Shown here: positions 8,315-15,339 of the stretch, one piece after another
Layout: the number at the start of each line of letters is the position of its first letter
Numbering within the stretch: the stretch's first letter is position 1
From: Fodinibacter sp038330415
GTDB taxonomy: Bacteria; Actinomycetota; Actinomycetes; Actinomycetales; Dermatophilaceae
NCBI GenBank assembly: GCA_038330415.1
Contig: JBBQNZ010000029.1
Location: 1 to 32,939, forward strand
DNA: 32,939 nucleotides
Direction: 5' to 3'
The notes under the pieces: model-generated
Seen by the model: the letters and a program-made list of their open reading frames with translations, nothing else
Told to the model about the DNA's origin: nothing
Database searches by the model: none
Position numbers and translations under genes: made by a program

Positions 8315-9165
8315 CGGCGCGGGCCGAGCGCCAGCCGGCGACGGACCTCGCCGACGCCCTCGGGGGAGTCGGGCAGGTCCCACCACGACTCGACCCACCA
8401 GGTGGCGCCGGCGTCGGCCCACTGCTGCACCGGCGGACGCACCCCGCCGAACGACCCGTGGCTGTCACCCTCGACGACCACGTCATAGCCGTCCATCGAC
8501 AGGCCGGCGACGGACCGCAGCGTGCCGATGCGGTCGACGATCTCGCGCAGGGCATCGGTGGTGAGGTGCGAGTGCGGCTCCTCGAGGGTGCCCCCGGCGT
8601 AGGAGGGGAAGACCCCCTGCCACCGCGCGGCGCGCTCGAGCGACCTCTGGCGTGGCCGGCCGGGGACGAGCATGCCGACGCACCACACCGGCGGATGGGG
8701 TCGTTGGGTGGGCATCGGCGGGATGAGCTCGGGCACCGGCCGGGCGCTGAAGTGCTCGCCGGTGAACTCGAAGGGCTGGCCGCCCATCAGCCCGCCATAG
8801 ATCGCGAGCACCTCGTCGAGCTTCGCGGCCCTGACCGCCCGGCCCTCGTCGGGCTCGAACGCGAGCCAGTTGCCGTGCAGTGCGCCGAGCCCGACGCCCA
8901 GGGTGACCCGGCCGCCGGAGAGTCGGTCGACCGACGCGACCCGCGAGGCGAGGTCCCACGGCCGGTAGCGCGCAGCCGGGGTGAGCAGGGTGCCCAGCCG
9001 CACCCGGTCGGTGACCATGGCGGCGGCGGCCAGGGTGGCCCAGGCGTCCTGGCCCCAGACGGCCTCCCACGAGAACACCATGTCCCAGCCGGCGTCCTCG
9101 GCGAGGGCGGCCAGCTCGGTGAACCCACGCTCGTCGGCGTAGGGGATGACGGCTCCGAACCTCAT
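8311..9165 (-). CDS. Luciferase-like (LLM class) flavin/F420-dependent oxidoreductase
   Basis: TIM-barrel oxidoreductase of the bacterial luciferase superfamily; actinobacterial members often use coenzyme F420 or FMN. The 284-residue product begins MRFGAVIPYADERGF and shows the family blocks LAEDAGWDMVFSWEA, DRVRLGTLLTPAARYRPWDLA, VASVDRLSGGRVTLGVGLG and a C-terminal GATWWVESW...LP. ATG 9165 is the natural start: the open frame continues upstream only through the intergenic tandem repeats and the opposite-strand gene. It overlaps the GNAT gene by 4 nt. Cofactor (F420 or FMN) and substrate cannot be decided here. Confidence 0.88.
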   Translation of the reverse strand: MRFGAVIPYADERGFTELAALAEDAGWDMVFSWEAVWGQDAWATLAAAAMVTDRVRLGTLLTPAARYRPWDLASRVASVDRLSGGRVTLGVGLGALHGNWLAFEPDEGRAVRAAKLDEVLAIYGGLMGGQPFEFTGEHFSARPVPELIPPMPTQRPHPPVWCVGMLVPGRPRQRSLERAARWQGVFPSYAGGTLEEPHSHLTTDALREIVDRIGTLRSVAGLSMDGYDVVVEGDSHGSFGGVRPPVQQWADAGATWWVESWWDLPDSPEGVGEVRRRLALGPRR

Positions 9166-9200
9166 GTCCAGCCACGCTACCCATCGGGTGCGACACCGGG

Positions 9201-9436
9201 GTGTCAACCGCGCGGGTGCCGCGCGTTCGGCATCCCTGGGGTGCGGCTGGCGTGGTGCGGGGGTGTCAACCGCGCGGGGTGCCGCGCGCTCGGCATCCCT
9301 GGGGTGGGGTTGGCGTGGTGTGGGGGTGTCAGCCGCGCGGGGTGCCGCGCGTTCGGCATCCCTGGGGTGGGGTTGGCGTGGTGCGGGGGTGTCAGCCGCG
9401 CGGGGTGCCGCGCGTTCGGCATCCCCGGGGGGCTGA
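9201..9436. repeat. Tandem array A: four ~63-bp units
   Basis: Units start with GTGTCA at 9201, 9263, 9326 and 9389 (periods 62, 63, 63); the last is truncated. Each unit contains the stem CGCGCGG-GGTG-CCGCGCG (degenerate in the first) and the core TCGGCATCCC. The array occupies most of the 331-bp divergent gap between the LLM gene and the AbiEi/DUF559 gene; the remaining bases hold the regulatory sites listed at 9438-9490. There is no spacer diversity, so it is not CRISPR. Confidence 0.9.
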
Positions 9437-9437
9437 G

Positions 9438-9446
9438 TTGTCCACA
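9438..9446 (+). promoter_or_regulatory. DnaA-box-like nonamer upstream of the nuclease gene
   Basis: TTGTCCACA matches the preferred high-GC actinobacterial DnaA box exactly. It stands alone, about 50 nt before the GTG start of the downstream gene, so it is not an origin. It may be a DnaA titration or control site, or a chance match. Confidence 0.4.
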
Positions 9447-9467
9447 GATTTCGGGTCGACCCTGCGA

Positions 9468-9490
9468 ACCGTGGACCGAACGGCCACGGT
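9468..9490 (+). promoter_or_regulatory. Inverted repeat just upstream of the nuclease gene start
   Basis: ACCGTGG (9468-9474) and CCACGGT (9484-9490) flank a 9-nt spacer, ending 6 nt before GTG 9497. GTGGAC also occurs directly repeated at 9471 and 9489 and inverted at 9440. The position suits an operator or hairpin controlling the gene; AbiEi-type proteins are known to bind inverted repeats in their own promoters. Confidence 0.4.
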
Positions 9491-9496
9491 GGACCC

Positions 9497-10444
9497 GTGA
9501 CTACTGCCCCGCGTCGCCGGCTGCCCCGCGCCGAGCGGGCTCGTCGTGCTGCGAAGATCGCGGCGGCACATGACGGGGTGGCCCACCGTCGCGACCTGAG
9601 ATCCGTCTCGGTGACACGGGCCGACGTTCGCACCGAGGTGGAGGCGGGACGCTGGCTCGTGGACGGGTGCCACACCGTGGTGGTCGGCAACCTCGAGCCG
9701 ACGGGTCGGGGCCTGTTGTGGCGGGCCGTGTGGGAGACCGGGTCGGGAGCGGCCCTCGACGGGCCCGCCGCGCTGGTGGCCGCGGGCCTCACCGGGTTCG
9801 ACGTCCAAACGATCGACGTCTCAGTGCCCAAGGGCAACCGGAGCCGCCGGGTCGACGGAGTGCGTCGGCACCGCCGCGTCGACATGCCACCGACGTCAGC
9901 GGCAGGGCTGGCGAGGGTCGATGTGCCCCATGCAGCAGTGAGCTCCGCGGCGTGGGCGGTGAGCGACCGGCAGGCCGCACTGCTCCTGTGTCTCGTGCTC
10001 CAACAGCGCCTGACCACCCCCGACCGGCTCCAGGCGGCCTGGCGGTCCTCCACGACCCGAGCTGGGCGTGCTCGGCAACTGGTGCTCTCCACGGTGGTGG
10101 CAGACCTGTGCGACGGGGCGCACTCGCTCGGTGAGCTCGACTTCGCGGCGATGTGCCGGGCCGCAGGACTTCCGGCTCCGAGCCGTCAGGTCGTGCGCGT
10201 TCTGCCTGGTGGGCGGGTCTACCTCGACGTCGCGTGGGAGGGCGTCGACCTCGTGGTCGAGGTCGACGGTGGTCACCATGCCCTGGCGCTCAATGTCGTC
10301 GACGACGCGCTGCGGCAGAACGAGGTGGTGCTGCGTGACGACCGCGTGCTGCGCATCCCGGTCATCGGCCTGCGACTCGTCCCCGAGCAGTTCATGGCGC
10401 AGGTGGTCCGGGCGCACCGCACCGCGAGGGGTGTCGCGGCCTGA
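9497..10444 (+). CDS. AbiEi-like winged-helix plus DUF559 (Vsr-fold) nuclease-domain protein
   Basis: A 315-residue protein of a family common as single genes in high-GC actinobacteria. The N-terminus (about 20-65) resembles the AbiEi_4 antitoxin-type winged helix (GVAHRRDLRSVSVTRADVRTEVEAGRW). The C-terminal ~80 residues match DUF559, a Vsr/PD-(D/E)XK nuclease fold: YLDVAWEGVDLVVEVDGGHH with candidate metal ligands Asp244 and Glu255, His260-His261, then DDALRQNEVVLRDDRVLRIP. No AbiEii toxin gene is adjacent, so it is not a standard AbiE pair. The start has little ribosome-binding sequence, and ATG alternatives are absent nearby. It sits in an insertion between rho and rpmE and is flanked by arrays A and B. 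Function unknown; defence or DNA repair is only a guess. Confidence 0.8.
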   Translation: MTTAPRRRLPRAERARRAAKIAAAHDGVAHRRDLRSVSVTRADVRTEVEAGRWLVDGCHTVVVGNLEPTGRGLLWRAVWETGSGAALDGPAALVAAGLTGFDVQTIDVSVPKGNRSRRVDGVRRHRRVDMPPTSAAGLARVDVPHAAVSSAAWAVSDRQAALLLCLVLQQRLTTPDRLQAAWRSSTTRAGRARQLVLSTVVADLCDGAHSLGELDFAAMCRAAGLPAPSRQVVRVLPGGRVYLDVAWEGVDLVVEVDGGHHALALNVVDDALRQNEVVLRDDRVLRIPVIGLRLVPEQFMAQVVRAHRTARGVAA

Positions 10445-10464
10445 GTCTGCCCGCTCGGGTGGGG

Positions 10465-10634
10465 GTGTCAGGGGCGCGGCTGGGCGCGCGGTCGGCATCC
10501 CTGGTGGTGTGGGCGGGTGGGGTGGGGGTGTCAGGGGCGCGGACAGGCGCGCGGTCGGCATCCCTGGTGGTGTGGGCGGGTGGGGCAGGGGTGTCAGGGG
10601 CGCGGACAGGCGCGCGGTCGGCATCCCTGGTGGC
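10465..10634. repeat. Tandem array B: three 63-bp units related to array A
   Basis: Units start with GTGTCA at 10465, 10528 and 10591 (period exactly 63); the third is truncated. By hand alignment a unit matches an array A unit at about 46 of 63 positions, most strongly in the first 40 bases, sharing GTGTCAG, GCGCGG and TCGGCATCCCTGG. It starts 20 bp after the nuclease gene stop and fills much of the 390-bp gap before rpmE; the rest holds the rpmE promoter region. Confidence 0.88.
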
Positions 10635-10671
10635 CCCCGTCGGCGGCAATGCCGGCGGCGCCCCCTTACGT

Positions 10672-10702
10672 TTAGGTCACCGTGTGCCCGCTCTGGCACA
10701 CT
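10672..10702 (+). promoter_or_regulatory. Candidate rpmE promoter with overlapping inverted repeat
   Basis: TTAGGT (10672-10677) and CACACT (10697-10702) are a weak -35/-10 pair with 19-nt spacing. GTGTGCC (10682-10688) and GGCACAC (10695-10701) form a perfect 7-bp inverted repeat with a 6-nt spacer that overlaps the -10, so it could be an operator. Low confidence in the exact elements. Confidence 0.3.
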
Positions 10703-10834
10703 TGACTGCTGGACCGGTTCACGGCATCAGACGCGTTTCCTGAGCGCCTCCCTCACGAGGGGCGCAGGCGGGGCGCCAGAGGGTTTGCAGCACCGTGCTG
10801 AGCCCGCCGACCCGGACGCATCCAAGGAGAAATC

Positions 10835-11053
10835 GTGAAGAAGGACATCCACCCCGACTACGTCGAGACCACGGTCACCTGCACCTGTGGCAACACGTTC
10901 ACCACGCGCAGCACCGCGAAGAACGGCGTCATCCACGCCGATGTCTGCTCGCAGTGCCACCCGTTCTACACGGGCAAGCAGAAGATCCTCGACACCGGCG
11001 GCCGCGTCGCCCGCTTCGAGGCTCGCTACGGCAAGAAGGTCGCCGCGAAGTAG
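10835..11053 (+). CDS. rpmE: 50S ribosomal protein L31, zinc-binding (C+) type
   Basis: Small 72-residue large-subunit ribosomal protein. Four cysteines (C16, C18, C38, C41; TCTCGN and CSQCHPFYTG) make it the zinc-ribbon C+ form; the zinc-independent paralogue is usually the one under Zur control, so no Zur site is expected here. The motif HPFYTGKQKILDTGGRVARFEARYGKK is diagnostic. GTG at 10835 has the ribosome-binding site AAGGAG at 10824-10829. In related actinobacteria rpmE directly follows rho; here a ~3-kb segment intervenes. Confidence 0.97.
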   Translation: MKKDIHPDYVETTVTCTCGNTFTTRSTAKNGVIHADVCSQCHPFYTGKQKILDTGGRVARFEARYGKKVAAK

Positions 11054-11063
11054 CTCGCTCGAC

Positions 11064-11098
11064 CGCGCCGGCCCACCCCTCCCGGGTGGGCCGGCGCG
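11064..11098 (+). terminator. Terminator after rpmE
   Basis: A perfect 15-bp GC-rich stem (11064-11078 with 11084-11098) with a 5-nt loop starts 11 nt after the rpmE stop and is followed by TTGCGTT. It probably ends much of the rpmE transcript before prfA. Confidence 0.75.
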
Positions 11099-11153
11099 TT
11101 GCGTTCCACCGCCGTCAGGCACCATCGACACCACCCGACCAACGGAGAACCCC

Positions 11154-12230
11154 GTGCTCGACTCCGCGCAGGCCCTCGTCGACGAGCACGCCGCCCTCGA
11201 GCGCCAGATGGGTGACCCGGAGGTCGCCTCCGACCCCGACCGCAGCCGCGAGCTGGGCAAGCGGTATGCCGCACTCGGCCCGACCGTGGCCGCGCACCAC
11301 GCCTGGGTGAGCGCCCGCGGCGACCTCGGCGCCGCCCGCGAGCTCGCCGCCGAGGACCCCACCTTCGCGACGGAGATCCCCGCGCTCGAGGCGACCCTGG
11401 CCGCCGCCGAGGACCGCCTGCGGCGGCTGCTCATCCCGCGCGACCCCGACGACGACCGTGACGTCATCCTCGAGGTCAAGGCGGGGGAGGGCGGCGAGGA
11501 GTCGGCGCTGTTCGCCGCGGACCTGATCCGCATGTACCTGCGGCATGCCGAGCGCCGGGGCTGGCGCACCGAGGTGCTCGACGCCACCGAGAGCGACCTC
11601 GGCGGCTACAAGGACGTGCGCGTGTCGGTCAAGGCGCGCGGAAACTCGCAGCCCGGCGAGGCTCCCTGGGCTCGGCTGAAGTTCGAGGGCGGCGTGCACC
11701 GGGTGCAGCGCGTGCCGGTGACCGAGAGCCAGGGCCGCATCCACACCAGCGCCGCAGGTGTCTGGGTGATGCCCGAGGCCGAGGACGTCGAGGTGTCGAT
11801 CGACCCCCACGACCTGCGTATCGACGTCTTCCGCTCCAGCGGCCCGGGCGGCCAGAGCGTCAACACCACCGACTCCGCGGTGCGCATCACCCATCTCCCC
11901 ACCGGGGTGGTCGTCTCCTGCCAGAACGAGAAGAGCCAGCTGCAGAACCGCGAGGCCGCCATGCGCGTGCTACGCGCCCGGCTGCACCAGATGGCGATGG
12001 ACGAGCGGCACGCGGCCGACGCCGACGCCCGCAACAGCCAGGTGCGCACCGTCGACCGCTCCGAGCGGATCCGCACCTACAACTACCCCGAGAACCGGAT
12101 CAGTGACCACCGCACCGGCTTCAAGGCCTACAACCTCGACGCCGTGCTCGACGGCGACCTCGACCCGGTCGTCCAGTCGTGCGTCGACGCCGACGAGGCC
12201 GCCCGCCTGGCCGCGATCGCCGAACGGTGA
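11154..12230 (+). CDS. prfA: Peptide chain release factor 1
   Basis: Class I release factor reading UAA and UAG stops. The 358-residue product has the RF1 anticodon tripeptide PVT in HRVQRVPVTESQGRIHTSA and the peptidyl-hydrolysis GGQ in SSGPGGQSVNTTDSAVRI (Gly-Gly-Gln near residues 231-234), and the C-terminal RTYNYPENRISDHR block. These exclude RF2 (which has SPF). GTG 11154 gives a normal length and has GGAG about 8 nt upstream; the frame is open further upstream but only through the rpmE region. The stop overlaps the prmC start (GTGA), and PrmC methylates the GGQ glutamine, so the coupling makes functional sense. Confidence 0.96.
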   Translation: MLDSAQALVDEHAALERQMGDPEVASDPDRSRELGKRYAALGPTVAAHHAWVSARGDLGAARELAAEDPTFATEIPALEATLAAAEDRLRRLLIPRDPDDDRDVILEVKAGEGGEESALFAADLIRMYLRHAERRGWRTEVLDATESDLGGYKDVRVSVKARGNSQPGEAPWARLKFEGGVHRVQRVPVTESQGRIHTSAAGVWVMPEAEDVEVSIDPHDLRIDVFRSSGPGGQSVNTTDSAVRITHLPTGVVVSCQNEKSQLQNREAAMRVLRARLHQMAMDERHAADADARNSQVRTVDRSERIRTYNYPENRISDHRTGFKAYNLDAVLDGDLDPVVQSCVDADEAARLAAIAER

Positions 12231-13096
12231 ACGACCTGCGCTCCGCGGTGCGCGAGGCGACCGCGCGGCTGGCCGCGGCCGGCATCGCCTCGCCCGAGGT
12301 GGATGCCGTGGCGCTCGCGGCTCACGCCATGGGCACCGATGCGGGCGAGGTGCGCCGCGCGATGGTGCTGGCCGCACCCGAGCCGGACGGCTACGCCGCC
12401 CTGGTCGACGAGCGGGCGGCCCGCGTGCCGCTGCAGCACCTCACCGGGCAGGCGCACTTCCGCCGGCTGACGCTGGCCGTCGGCCCCGGTGTCTTCGTGC
12501 CCCGGCCCGAGACCGAGGTGACGGCCGGGCACACGATCGACGCGGCATCCGCGGTGGGGCCGGATGCCGTGGTGGTCGACCTCTGCACGGGGTCGGGAGC
12601 GATCGCGCTCGCGGTCAAGGACGAGCTGCCCGGGGCCCGGGTGCTCGCCGTCGAGCTGTCCGACCTGGCGCACGGCTGGGCGGTGGCGAACCGCGACCGG
12701 CTCGGCCTCGACGTCGAGATGCGCCTGGGCGACGCCACGACCGCGTTCGACGACCTCGAGGGCGCGGTCGACGTGGTCGTGAGCAACCCGCCCTACATCC
12801 CGGTGGGTGCGGTGCCGGTCGACCCCGAGGTGCGCGACCACGACCCCGAGGTCGCCCTCTACGGGGGGTCCTCCGACGGGCTCGCCGTGCCCTTGGCGGT
12901 GGCCGCCCGCGCCTCGGTGCTGCTGCGCGCAGGTGGGGTGCTCGTCATGGAGCACGCCGACAGCCAGGGGGACACCCTGCCGCAGGCGCTGCGCGCCACG
13001 GGGGCCTGGGCCGAGGTCGCCGACCACGTCGACCTCTCCGGCCGGCCCCGCACGACGGTCGCGGTGCGGGCCGGTGCGAGCGAGCGCGCCCGGTGA
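12227..13096 (+). CDS. prmC: Peptide chain release factor N5-glutamine methyltransferase
   Basis: SAM-dependent enzyme that methylates the glutamine of the GGQ motif in release factors. The 289-residue product has an N-terminal helical domain (about 1-75), the PLQHLTGQAHFRRL signature, FVPRPETE, the SAM-binding VVDLCTGSGAIALAV and the catalytic motif NPPY (VVSNPPYIP), ending with the VLVMEHADSQG strand. GTG 12227 overlaps the prfA stop by 3 nt. Confidence 0.95.
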   Translation: MNDLRSAVREATARLAAAGIASPEVDAVALAAHAMGTDAGEVRRAMVLAAPEPDGYAALVDERAARVPLQHLTGQAHFRRLTLAVGPGVFVPRPETEVTAGHTIDAASAVGPDAVVVDLCTGSGAIALAVKDELPGARVLAVELSDLAHGWAVANRDRLGLDVEMRLGDATTAFDDLEGAVDVVVSNPPYIPVGAVPVDPEVRDHDPEVALYGGSSDGLAVPLAVAARASVLLRAGGVLVMEHADSQGDTLPQALRATGAWAEVADHVDLSGRPRTTVAVRAGASERAR

Positions 13097-13126
13097 GCCG
13101 GGTCCGTGCAGGCCGATCCGGAACCC

Positions 13127-13132
13127 TAGGCT
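13127..13132 (+). promoter_or_regulatory. -10 element of a probable leaderless sua5 promoter
   Basis: TAGGCT is followed by exactly 7 nt and then ATG 13140, the spacing of leaderless actinobacterial transcripts. There is no ribosome-binding site and no clear -35. Three other genes in the window show the same arrangement. Confidence 0.5.
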
Positions 13133-13139
13133 GACCCCC

Positions 13140-14057
13140 ATGAGCCCCGTCTTCGACTGCACCACCGACCACGGACGGGCCGACGCGATCCCCAAGGCCG
13201 CCGCCGGTGTGCGGGGGGGCTCGCTCGTCGTGCTCCCCACCGACACGCTCTACGGCATCGGCGCCGACGCCTTCTCCGCGGATGCCGTGGGCGCGCTTCT
13301 CGCGGCCAAGGGCAGGGGCTCCGACATGCCGCCACCGGTGCTGGTGCCCGACACCCGCACGGTCGACGGCCTGGCCACCGAGGTGCCCGAGTACGCCCAC
13401 GCGCTGGTGGCGGCGTTCTGGCCCGGGCCGCTCACCATCGTGGTGCGCGCCCAGCCCTCCCTGATGTGGGACCTCGGTGAGACCGGCGGCACCGTCGCGC
13501 TGCGGATGCCCGACGACCCGGTGGCGCTCGAGCTGCTGCGCGAGGTCGGCCCGATGGCCGTGAGCAGCGCCAACCGCACCGGCCACCCGGCGTCCCGCAC
13601 GGTGGTCGAGGCCGCCAGCCAGCTCGGGGCGGCCGTGGAGTTCTACCTCGACGGCGGCCCGGTCACCGGCGGGCTGGCGTCGACCATCGTCGACTGCACC
13701 CGCGAGGAGCCGGTCTTCCTGCGCGTCGGGGCGCTCTCCGAGGCCGAGGTCATGGAGGTCGTCGAGCGGGTCCGCGCCGACGCCCTAGAGTTGAGCGCCG
13801 CCACCGAGCCGACCGACTCCCCAGCGGCTGCCGAGGTACCCCCGGGTGCCGAGGCGTCAGCGGTTGCCGAGGAGTCAGCGGTTGCCGAGGAGTCGGGGTG
13901 GGCCGAGGGACCAGCCGCACCCGAGGCACCAGCGGTTGCCGAGGAACCCGAGCCGACCGACCTCGCACCGCCCACCGAGTCTTCCGACACCGAGCCGTCC
14001 GACACCCCCAAGCCTTCCGAGCACCCCGATCAGCGAGAGACCACCCACGATGACTGA
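13140..14057 (+). CDS. L-threonylcarbamoyladenylate synthase (Sua5/YrdC/YwlC) with low-complexity tail
   Basis: Makes threonylcarbamoyl-AMP from threonine, bicarbonate and ATP for the t6A modification of ANN-decoding tRNAs. The YrdC domain covers about residues 10-205: VVLPTDTLYGIGADAF, AAKGRGSDMPPPVLV, WPGPLTIVV and the MAVSSANRTGHPAS block. The remaining ~85 residues are a Glu/Ala/Pro/Ser/Thr-rich tail with degenerate AVAEES/AVAEEP repeats and no Sua5 linker-domain features; it looks disordered. Total 305 residues against ~215 for the core. ATG 13140 has no ribosome-binding site but a -10 hexamer 7 nt upstream. The 3' end overlaps glyA by 8 nt. Confidence 0.92.
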   Translation: MSPVFDCTTDHGRADAIPKAAAGVRGGSLVVLPTDTLYGIGADAFSADAVGALLAAKGRGSDMPPPVLVPDTRTVDGLATEVPEYAHALVAAFWPGPLTIVVRAQPSLMWDLGETGGTVALRMPDDPVALELLREVGPMAVSSANRTGHPASRTVVEAASQLGAAVEFYLDGGPVTGGLASTIVDCTREEPVFLRVGALSEAEVMEVVERVRADALELSAATEPTDSPAAAEVPPGAEASAVAEESAVAEESGWAEGPAAPEAPAVAEEPEPTDLAPPTESSDTEPSDTPKPSEHPDQRETTHDD

Positions 14058-15339
14058 CACGTTCTACGGATCCGACTTCGGCGCCCTCGAGGCCTTCGAC
14101 CCCGACATCGCGGGGGTGCTGCTCTCCGAGCTCGACCGCCTGCGCGGTGGCCTGCAGCTCATCGCGAGCGAGAACTTCTCCAGCCCGGAGGTGCTCACCG
14201 CGCTCGGCTCGACGCTGTCGAACAAGTACGCCGAGGGCTACCCCGGGCGCCGCTACTACGGCGGCTGCAGCGAGGTCGACAAGGCCGAGCTGCTCGCCAT
14301 CGAGCGGTGCAAGACGCTCTTCGCGGCCGACCACGCCAACGTGCAGGCCCACTCCGGCGCGAGCGCCAACCAGGCCGTCTACGGTGCCTTCCTCAAGCCC
14401 GGCGAGAAGATCCTGGCCATGAGCCTGCCGCACGGCGGCCACCTCACCCACGGCACCAAGGTGTCGTTCAGCGGCAAGTGGTTCGACGCCGTGCACTACG
14501 GCGTCGACAAGGACACCGAGGACATCGACTACGACCAGGTCGAGCAGCTCGCCCGCGAGCACCGCCCGAAGGTCATCCTCGCCGGCGGCTCGGCCATCCC
14601 GCGGCTGATCGACTTCGAGCGGTTCCGCGCCATCGCCGACGAGGTCGGCGCCATCTTCTGGGTCGACGCCGCGCACTTCATCGGGCTGGTCGCCGGGAAG
14701 GCCATTCCCAGCCCGGTGCCGTTCGCCGACGTCGTGTCGTTCACCACCCACAAGGTGCTGCGCGGTCCGCGCTCGGGCGCCATCGTCTGCAAGGAGGAGC
14801 ACCGCGCCGCCATCGACAAGGCCGTCTTCCCGATGATGCAGGGCGGGCCCCAGATGCACTCGATCGCCGCGAAGGCGGTCAACTTCAAGGAGTGCGCGAC
14901 CCCCGAGTACGCGGCCTACACCCGCCAGGTGGTCGCCAACGCCAAGGTGCTGGCGCAGGCCCTCGGCGAGCACGGCATCCGGCCCACCACCGGTGGCACC
15001 GACACCCACCTGTCGCTGCACGACCTCCAGCCGGTCATGGTCACCGGCGTCGACGCCGAGGCCCGCTGCGACGCGGCCGGCATCACCCTGAACAAGAACG
15101 CCATCCCGTTCGACCCGCAGAAGCCCAACGTGGCATCCGGCATCCGGGTCGGCACGCCGTGCGTGACCACGCAGGGGATGGGGGAGGACGAGATGCGCGT
15201 CGTCGCCGAGCTCATCGCTCGCGCGGTCGTCAACGGCGACGCCGACCCCGAGCACGCGGTCTCGCGCGAGGTGCGCGGGCAGGTGTCCGAGCTCGTCGGG
15301 CGCTTCCCCGCCTACCCACGACCGGATGACCGCGGCTGA
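14050..15339 (+). CDS. glyA: Serine hydroxymethyltransferase
   Basis: PLP enzyme interconverting serine and glycine and charging tetrahydrofolate with a one-carbon unit. The 429-residue product has GLQLIASENFSSPEVL, NKYAEGYPGRRYYGGC, HSGASANQAVYGAFLKPGE, the PLP-lysine block SFTTHKVLRGPRSGAI and the C-terminal SGIRVGTPCVTTQGM. ATG 14050 overlaps the sua5 end by 8 nt, with GAGAGA at 14034-14039 as a modest ribosome-binding site. It overlaps the next gene by 14 nt. This position after sua5 is not the mycobacterial arrangement. Confidence 0.96.
   Translation: MTDTFYGSDFGALEAFDPDIAGVLLSELDRLRGGLQLIASENFSSPEVLTALGSTLSNKYAEGYPGRRYYGGCSEVDKAELLAIERCKTLFAADHANVQAHSGASANQAVYGAFLKPGEKILAMSLPHGGHLTHGTKVSFSGKWFDAVHYGVDKDTEDIDYDQVEQLAREHRPKVILAGGSAIPRLIDFERFRAIADEVGAIFWVDAAHFIGLVAGKAIPSPVPFADVVSFTTHKVLRGPRSGAIVCKEEHRAAIDKAVFPMMQGGPQMHSIAAKAVNFKECATPEYAAYTRQVVANAKVLAQALGEHGIRPTTGGTDTHLSLHDLQPVMVTGVDAEARCDAAGITLNKNAIPFDPQKPNVASGIRVGTPCVTTQGMGEDEMRVVAELIARAVVNGDADPEHAVSREVRGQVSELVGRFPAYPRPDDRG

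Noticed and set aside
8315..8422. N-terminal extension of the GNAT protein
   Set aside because: It is Arg/Pro-rich shadow coding over the end of the LLM gene; GTG 8314 overlapping the LLM stop is better.
9438..9446. Replication origin
   Set aside because: Only one clear DnaA box; no dnaA/dnaN genes and no AT-rich unwinding region.
9166..10092. N-terminal extension of the LLM oxidoreductase by about 309 residues
   Set aside because: The extension is translated from the antisense of the nuclease gene and from repeat array A; the family N-terminus MRFGAVIP starts at 9165.
9497..10444. Complete AbiE toxin-antitoxin pair
   Set aside because: No AbiEii-type nucleotidyltransferase toxin gene is adjacent; the C-terminus is a nuclease-like domain.
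9201..10634. CRISPR array
   Set aside because: Units are contiguous tandem copies of 62-63 bp with no variable spacers and no cas genes nearby.
10695..10834. Zur operator before rpmE
   Set aside because: The inverted repeat does not resemble the AT-rich Zur box, and this L31 is the zinc-containing form.
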